Assembly (NCBI GenBank): GCA_903920835.1
Contig: CAIXNQ010000185.1
Coordinates: 1-10,719 of the forward strand
Direction of reading: 5' to 3'
DNA from: an uncultured Bacteroidota bacterium
GTDB taxonomy: Bacteria > Bacteroidota > Bacteroidia > Flavobacteriales > Flavobacteriaceae
Length of the DNA: 10,719 nt
The translations under genes were made by a program, and so were the position numbers. Under the pieces are notes generated by a model. The model was not told where the DNA came from. It saw nothing but the letters and a program-made list of their open reading frames with translations, and made no database searches. Shown one piece after another: positions 6,743 to 10,719 of the stretch (positions are counted from its first letter, which is position 1; each line of letters starts with the position of its first letter).

Positions 6743-6950
6743 ACTAAAAACCATTGTTTTTATTATCCTAATTATTTCTAGTTACAGCACATATTCGCAA
6801 TGTGCGATGTGTCGTGCAGCATTAGAAAGCGATGGAAATCAAACCCAAGCCCAAGCTGTTAATGATGGAATTGTTTACCTAATGGTAATTCCTTATATTC
6901 TAGTAGCTGGTTTGGCTTTTGCAGTTTATAAAATCAAATCAAACAAATAG
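6732..6950 (+). CDS. small membrane protein with N-terminal signal and CxxC motif
   Basis: A 72-residue protein with a hydrophobic N-terminal signal (about 5-20, ending SYSTYSQ), directly followed by C24-A-M-C27, a short polar stretch and one transmembrane helix (about 47-66) with a basic tail KIKSNK. The mature form would put the CAMC motif at or near the N terminus in the periplasm. The residue before C24 is Gln, so it is not a standard lipobox, and CAMCR is not a heme c site (CxxCH). I recall similar small proteins in Flavobacteria but know of no function. The ATG at 6732 was chosen over an in-frame TTG at 6720; it overlaps DUF420 by 11 bases. Context suggests metal or thiol handling for oxidase assembly, which is inference. 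Confidence 0.75.
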   Translation: MLHKLKTIVFIILIISSYSTYSQCAMCRAALESDGNQTQAQAVNDGIVYLMVIPYILVAGLAFAVYKIKSNK

Positions 6951-6999
6951 AAAAGCTGAAAATTCAGTGACAATTTGGCACTAAAACAACAAATGGCAA

Positions 7000-7007
7000 T
7001 ACTTTTG
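7000..7007 (+). promoter_or_regulatory. promoter for grpE-dnaJ
   Basis: TACTTTTG matches the -7 consensus TAnnTTTG, 19 bases before the grpE ATG. A TTTG at 6974-6977, 22 bp upstream of the box, is a plausible -33 element, as the spacing is within the range described for Flavobacterium. Confidence 0.55.
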
Positions 7008-7026
7008 TTATTTGAAATTAAAAATA

Positions 7027-7602
7027 ATGTTTAAAAAAATAAAAGATAAATTCAAGATGACTACGGATAATAATGAAATCGAAAAAGAAGAAATAATCGA
7101 ACAAACGACTTCCGAAAACAACGAAGCATCTATTGACTCCGCCGTAGAATTAAGCGTTGAACAAAAGCTAGAGGAAGAACTTGCCAACGAGAAAGACAAA
7201 TTTATTAGACTTTTTGCTGAATTTGAAAACTATAAAAGAAGAACTTCCAAAGAAAGATTAGAGCTATTCAAAACGGCTAATCAAGAAGTGCTCTTGGCTC
7301 TATTGCCAGTTATGGACGATTTTGATCGTGGATTGATAGAGATTCGTAAATCAGAAGATGAGCTCTTGCTTAAAGGCGTTGAGTTAATTTATGATAAATT
7401 AAAAAACACTTTAAACTCAAAAGGTTTAGAAGAAGTTGAAGTCAAAGCTGGCGATATCTTTAATGCCGATTTTGCAGAAGCAATTACTCAAATTCCTGCG
7501 CCATCGCCAAATTTTAAAGGCAAGATTGTTGATGTTCTTGAAAAAGGTTACAAACTTGGCGACAAAATTATTCGATATCCAAAAGTAGTTATTGGTCAAT
7601 AA
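7027..7602 (+). CDS. grpE: nucleotide exchange factor GrpE
   Basis: A 191-residue cytoplasmic cochaperone that drives ADP release from DnaK. After an acidic, low-complexity N-terminal tail (about 11-45) comes a long helix (about 46-90) with the family segment RLFAEFENYKRRTSKER (61-77), which forms the dimer coiled coil. PVMDDFDRGL (94-103) follows, then the C-terminal beta domain ending GYKLGDKIIRYPKVVIG (174-190). The ATG at 7027 was chosen; an in-frame TTG at 7012 lies at the expected transcription start of the promoter box and is unlikely. An internal ATG at 7057 (MTTDNN) is a possible alternative. It is followed by dnaJ after 48 bp. dnaK and hrcA are not adjacent. Confidence 0.96.
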   Translation: MFKKIKDKFKMTTDNNEIEKEEIIEQTTSENNEASIDSAVELSVEQKLEEELANEKDKFIRLFAEFENYKRRTSKERLELFKTANQEVLLALLPVMDDFDRGLIEIRKSEDELLLKGVELIYDKLKNTLNSKGLEEVEVKAGDIFNADFAEAITQIPAPSPNFKGKIVDVLEKGYKLGDKIIRYPKVVIGQ

Positions 7603-7650
7603 ATTATTTAAAGAAAGGATTTTGCCTTACTTAAAATTTATACAATTAAA

Positions 7651-8754
7651 ATGAAAAAAGATTTTTACGAGATATTAGGGATTTCAAAAAATGCTTCGGA
7701 AGCCGAAATTAAAAAAGCTTATCGAAAAAAAGCCATTGAATTTCACCCTGACAAAAATCCAGGAAATAAAGAAGCAGAAGAGAAGTTTAAAGAAGCAGCC
7801 GAAGCCTACGAAGTTTTGAGCGACGCCAATAAAAAAGCAAAATATGATCAATATGGTCATCAGGCTTTTGATGGTGGTGGCGGATTTCAAGGCGGCGGCA
7901 TGAATATGGATGACATTTTCAGTCAGTTTGGCGATATTTTTGGAGGTGGTGGTTTTGGAGGTTTTGGCGGCGGTGGCGGTCAAAGACGTGTCAAAGGAAG
8001 CAACCTTCGTATAAAAGTGAAGCTAACTTTAGAAGAAATTGCCAATGGTGTTGAGAAAAAAGTTAAAGTAAAACGTAAAATTCAAGCCCAAGGTGTTTCG
8101 TATAAAACTTGCTCTACTTGCAACGGTCAAGGACAAGTAATGCGGGTTACTAACACTATTTTGGGCAGAATGCAATCGGCATCCACCTGTCCGACCTGTG
8201 GTGGTGCTGGTCAAATTTTAGACAAAAAACCTGCCAATGCCGACTCGCAAGGGATGATTCTTGAAGACGAAACAGTTTCTATAAAAATTCCTGCTGGTGT
8301 TGTTGACGGAATGCAACTTAAAGTGTCTAACAAAGGAAACGACGCTCCTGGCAACGGAATCCCTGGCGATTTGATTGTGGCAATTGAAGAAGTAGAACAT
8401 GAATTCTTGAAACGTGAAGGAGAAAATCTTCATTATGATTTATACATTAGTTTTTCAGAAGCGGTGCTTGGCGTTTCAAAAGACATTGAAGCTGTGAACG
8501 GAAAAGTGAGAATCAAACTTGAAGAAGGTATTCAGTCTGGAAAAATTCTTCGATTGAAAGGCAAAGGAGTTCCTAGCGTTAATAGCTACGGCACTGGCGA
8601 CTTGCTTGTTCATGTGAATGTTTGGACACCAAAAACATTAAACAAAGACCAAAAACAATTCTTTGAATCAAATCTAGAAAACGAGAATTTCATTCCGCAT
8701 CCAGAAAAAAGTGACAAATCATTTTTTGAGAAAGTTAAAGACATGTTTTCATAA
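7651..8754 (+). CDS. dnaJ: chaperone protein DnaJ (two-motif zinc domain)
   Basis: A 367-residue type I Hsp40 that delivers clients to DnaK and stimulates its ATPase. The J domain spans about 1-70 with HPD at 32-34, followed by a Gly/Phe-rich linker (75-110). The zinc domain has only two CxxCxGxG motifs (C154/C157 and C180/C183) instead of the usual four. The spacing and the sequence between them resemble motifs II and III of E. coli DnaJ, so one zinc site should remain. The C-terminal substrate domains run from about 205, with the usual GDLIVAIEEVEHEFLKREG and EEGIQSGKILRLKGKG, and the protein ends in a short KSDKSFFEKVKDMFS tail. The reduced zinc domain agrees with what I recall from Flavobacteriaceae, so it is probably a lineage trait and not damage. 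A strong terminator follows. Confidence 0.96.
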   Translation: MKKDFYEILGISKNASEAEIKKAYRKKAIEFHPDKNPGNKEAEEKFKEAAEAYEVLSDANKKAKYDQYGHQAFDGGGGFQGGGMNMDDIFSQFGDIFGGGGFGGFGGGGGQRRVKGSNLRIKVKLTLEEIANGVEKKVKVKRKIQAQGVSYKTCSTCNGQGQVMRVTNTILGRMQSASTCPTCGGAGQILDKKPANADSQGMILEDETVSIKIPAGVVDGMQLKVSNKGNDAPGNGIPGDLIVAIEEVEHEFLKREGENLHYDLYISFSEAVLGVSKDIEAVNGKVRIKLEEGIQSGKILRLKGKGVPSVNSYGTGDLLVHVNVWTPKTLNKDQKQFFESNLENENFIPHPEKSDKSFFEKVKDMFS

Positions 8755-8787
8755 ATATTTTTTTTGCTGTTTTTATAATAGCTTTTT

Positions 8788-8820
8788 ACCCATCCTCACT
8801 AGCCAGAGGGTGGGTTTTTT
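8788..8820 (+). terminator. intrinsic terminator after dnaJ
   Basis: ACCCATCCT (8788-8796) pairs with AGGGTGGGT (8807-8815), nine pairs with one T-G wobble, around a 10-base loop, followed by TTTTTT. It lies 33 bp after the dnaJ stop and closes the grpE-dnaJ transcript. Confidence 0.92.
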
Positions 8821-9060
8821 ATTTTAATTCATAAGAGAATTATGGGTTTCAAAACCACTTTTTTGATGATTTTACTTTCTCGTTTTTTTAAAATTTTAAA
8901 GCCAGTTGCCTTGTCTTATGGAATAGATTTCTGATTTAATCTGCAATTTTAATTGTCTTCTGAAATGGTTTTTAAGAAAATAAAAATAGTTTTGGATTGA
9001 CTATAAAAATCTCCAAAAACAGTTTAAAATTTAAATAAAATAATACTTTATTTTCTTTAT

Positions 9061-9270
9061 TTAATATTTTAGTTTCCTAATCTAATATAAAAGTTTCTTA
9101 AATATAAGATATACCTTCCGAGGATTATATTATAATTCCCTCGAGTTCCATTTCACTTTCCTAGGGTTTCATTTCACTTTCCTAGGGTTCCATTTAACTT
9201 TCCTAAAAAACAATTTTACTTTCCTAAAAAACCATTTTAATTTCTTTAAGTTACATTTTACTTTCCTAAT
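9061..9270. repeat. 21-bp-period degenerate tandem array (array B)
   Basis: Six clear units begin at 9145, 9166, 9187, 9208, 9229 and 9250, with a shared form close to TTCCATTTCACTTTCCTA and only a few changes between neighbours. The core at unit positions 12-20 (CTTTCCTAA-like) recurs exactly every 21 bp. In the same phase, weaker copies are seen upstream at 9072 (GTTTCCTAA), 9093 (GTTTCTTAA), 9114 (CCTTCCGAG) and 9135 (ATTCCCTCG), which extends the array to about ten units. The unit at 9124 also holds an inverted repeat. There are no spacers. The period equals two turns of B-DNA, so each core faces the same side of the helix. Function is unknown to me. Confidence 0.85.
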
Positions 9271-9459
9271 ATTATATTTTTTCTACATGATTTTGAACAA
9301 AATGATAGTTTTTGCTTGAACTGAACAAAAACAAATTAGAATCAAATGATACTTTAGCTAAAACGATCATGAAAAAATTAAAAATGAAGTGATTTTTACT
9401 TTTTTTGATTGTAACGGAAAAGATTAAACCGCATCTAAATCTAAATTGTAGTTTTTTTA

Positions 9460-9467
9460 TACTTTTA
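9460..9467 (+). promoter_or_regulatory. probable -7 box for the ABC transporter operon
   Basis: TACTTTTA matches seven of the eight positions of TAnnTTTG counting the free ones, 18 bases before the ATG at 9486. No convincing -33 element is seen. Confidence 0.35.
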
Positions 9468-9485
9468 CGGAAATCAAAATTGAAC

Positions 9486-10406
9486 ATGAGTAATATTCTT
9501 GAGGTTAATAAAGTTAGTAAATATTATGGCGACTATGTTGCGCTTAATGAAGTTTCGATTGCTGTTCCTAAAGGCAGTATTTATGGGCTTTTGGGTCCAA
9601 ATGGTGCCGGAAAAACTTCGTTAATTCGCATTATTAATCAAATCACGATGCCCGATAGTGGTGAAGTGCTGCTCGATGGCGAAAAATTAAATCCAAAACA
9701 TGTGCAACATATAGGCTATCTGCCCGAAGAACGCGGTTTATATAAATCAATGAAGGTGGGCGAACAGTGTTTATATCTTGCTCAAATGAAAGGTTTGTCT
9801 AAAAATGAGGCGAAAATTCAACTCGAATATTGGTTTGATCGGTTTGATATTAAAGGCTGGTGGAACAAAAAAATTCAAGAACTTTCTAAAGGAATGGCAC
9901 AGAAGATTCAATTTGTTGTTTGTGTTTTACATCAGCCTAAATTATTAATTTTTGATGAACCATTCTCGGGTTTTGACCCAGTAAATGCCAATTTAATAAA
10001 AGACGAAATCCTCGAATTGCAGCGAAAAGGGACTACTATTATTTTCTCGACACATCGAATGGAAAGCGTTGAAGAACTGTGCGATCATATTGCTTTAATT
10101 CATAAATCAAATAAATTAATTGAAGGAAAGTTAGCCGATGTAAAACGACAATTCAGAACCAATAGTTTTGAAGTTGGCATTTTGACCGAGAAAAAGCAGG
10201 AAGTAATTGACCGTTTAAGCACACAATTTACTGTCGCACCAACATTTTTCAAATCATTAAATGACGAACTAAAACTCGAAATAAAACTAGACGATGTTTC
10301 GGCAAATGAACTATTGCAAATATTGACGCCTTATGGTCAAATCACCCATTTTATGGAGAAAATTCCGAGCGTAAACGACATTTTTATTAAGACCGTAACA
10401 GCGTAA
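9486..10406 (+). CDS. ABC transporter ATP-binding protein (NatA-like exporter ATPase)
   Basis: A 306-residue ATPase subunit of an ABC-2-type exporter. The Walker A motif is GPNGAGKTS (37-45), the signature LSKGMAQK (133-140), Walker B LLIFDEPFSGFDP (153-165) and the switch histidine H190 in STHRM. The Q-loop position reads IGYLPEERGLY (76-86) with no Gln, a form I recall for the NatA/YhaQ-like group. A C-terminal extension of about 90 residues (218-306) fits the DUF4162 domain of that group. The start was moved 81 bases in from the longest frame, because MSNILEVNKVSKYYG is the family's normal N terminus and the region before it is non-coding. The partner permease begins 59 bp downstream. The substrate cannot be read from the sequence. 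Confidence 0.93.
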   Translation: MSNILEVNKVSKYYGDYVALNEVSIAVPKGSIYGLLGPNGAGKTSLIRIINQITMPDSGEVLLDGEKLNPKHVQHIGYLPEERGLYKSMKVGEQCLYLAQMKGLSKNEAKIQLEYWFDRFDIKGWWNKKIQELSKGMAQKIQFVVCVLHQPKLLIFDEPFSGFDPVNANLIKDEILELQRKGTTIIFSTHRMESVEELCDHIALIHKSNKLIEGKLADVKRQFRTNSFEVGILTEKKQEVIDRLSTQFTVAPTFFKSLNDELKLEIKLDDVSANELLQILTPYGQITHFMEKIPSVNDIFIKTVTA

Positions 10407-10465
10407 TAAATCTTACATAAAAATTCAAAAAACATATCTAATTTACCTTTAAATAAATTCCTAAA

Positions 10466-10719
10466 ATGAGTATTATCACCTTAATTATAAAAAGAGAATT
10501 TATCGCAAAAGTGCGAAACAAGTCGTTTATTGTCATGACTTTTTTAAGCCCACTATTGTTTGTAGGAATAGCAATTTTTGTGGGCTATTTGAGCGATTTA
10601 AAAGCCGAAGTAAAGACCATTGCCATTCATGACGAAACAGGGCTTTTTGTAAATGAATTTAAAAATTCGGAGGAGTTTAAATATCAAAACCTGTCGGTAG
10701 TCGATATGAAATTGCTGCG
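10466..10719 (+). CDS. ABC transporter permease, 5' part only
   Basis: An open frame from the ATG at 10466 runs off the window edge after 84 full codons, translating as MSIITLIIKREFIAKVRNKS and onward. It has a short amphipathic N-terminal helix with basic residues, one transmembrane helix (about 21-43, FIVMTFLSPLLFVGIAIFVG) and the start of an extracytoplasmic domain (KTIAIHDETGLFVNEF). This matches the N terminus of NatB/ABC-2-type permeases, which have a large domain between the first and second helices. It follows the ATPase gene by 59 bp on the same strand and is its likely partner. A TACCTTTA at 10444-10451 resembles a -7 box, but co-transcription with the ATPase is the simpler view. 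Confidence 0.85.
   Translation, partial: MSIITLIIKREFIAKVRNKSFIVMTFLSPLLFVGIAIFVGYLSDLKAEVKTIAIHDETGLFVNEFKNSEEFKYQNLSVVDMKLL

Larger units (their letters stand above)
8755..9485. other. gene-free region between dnaJ and the ABC transporter
   Basis: About 730 bp with no credible coding sequence on either strand. It holds the dnaJ terminator (8788-8820), the 21-bp-period array (9061-9270) and a probable promoter box for the ABC gene (9460-9467). The part from 8821 to 9060 is AT-rich with stops in all frames, and I see nothing there beyond short AT hairpins. The part from 9292 to 9459 is likewise featureless. Confidence 0.7.

Noticed and set aside
6974..7000. CIRCE-like heat-shock operator upstream of grpE (TTGGCACTA)
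   Set aside because: Only the left half resembles CIRCE. The expected right half GAGTGCTAA is absent, and the second TGGCA is a direct repeat, not an inverted one.
8845..8856. Hairpin GGTTT-CA-AAACC near a T-run after the dnaJ terminator
   Set aside because: A two-base loop and five-pair stem are too weak; the strong terminator at 8788 already explains the transcript end.
9037..9054. AT-only hairpin AAAATAA-TACT-TTATTTT
   Set aside because: Such palindromes are expected by chance in this very AT-rich stretch.
9145..9240. The 21-bp array could be coding, since 21 bases equal seven codons and short open frames with a heptapeptide pattern exist on both strands
   Set aside because: On the plus strand the frame is closed by TAA in the units on either side, and it has no start codon. 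On the minus strand the frame ends at a TGA inside the array and also lacks a credible start.
9405..9485. 27-residue N-terminal extension of the ABC ATPase
   Set aside because: It would include the probable promoter box, and the ATPase domain begins in the usual way at MSNILEV.
9272..9487. 71-residue minus-strand open frame in the gene-free region
   Set aside because: It is Phe/Lys/Asn-rich low-complexity translation of AT-rich DNA with no domain, and it overlaps the ABC promoter region.

Overview
The window is an AT-rich chromosomal segment from a member of the Bacteroidota, most likely Flavobacterium or a close relative. The evidence is the family-level look of the proteins (NUDIX/PyrE pair, two tandem COX III proteins, a two-motif DnaJ), the near absence of Shine-Dalgarno sequences, and several upstream boxes that match the Bacteroidota -7 promoter consensus TAnnTTTG. 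This assignment rests on recognition and not on a database search.

Layout: 1-84 is the visible end of a 21-bp tandem repeat. 150-734 is a minus-strand NUDIX hydrolase, divergent by only 7 bp from pyrE (742-1383), which is followed by a small SRPBCC-fold protein. 1909-4788 is a plus-strand cytochrome oxidase cluster: heme O synthase (TTG start), a short COX III, a long COX III with a large hydrophilic insertion, and a subunit IV protein, closed by a strong terminator. A second unit, 4868-6950, has its own promoter box inside the tail of that terminator. It encodes a cysteine-free SCO-like protein, a true SCO protein, a DUF420 membrane protein and a small CxxC membrane protein. grpE and dnaJ follow (7027-8754), with a strong terminator after dnaJ. 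A gene-free stretch of about 730 bp holds a second 21-bp-period array. The window ends with an ABC exporter ATPase and the first 84 codons of its permease.

How it works together: the 1909-6950 block supplies heme conversion (CtaB), accessory subunits (III, III', IV) and copper/assembly factors (SCO, DUF420) for an aa3/caa3-type cytochrome c oxidase. The catalytic subunits I and II are not in this window. GrpE and DnaJ serve a DnaK that is encoded elsewhere.

The genes are mostly conventional. The least explained signals are the two 21-bp-period arrays about 9 kb apart, which share a GAAAGT core on opposite strands, and the SCO-like protein that has lost every cysteine.
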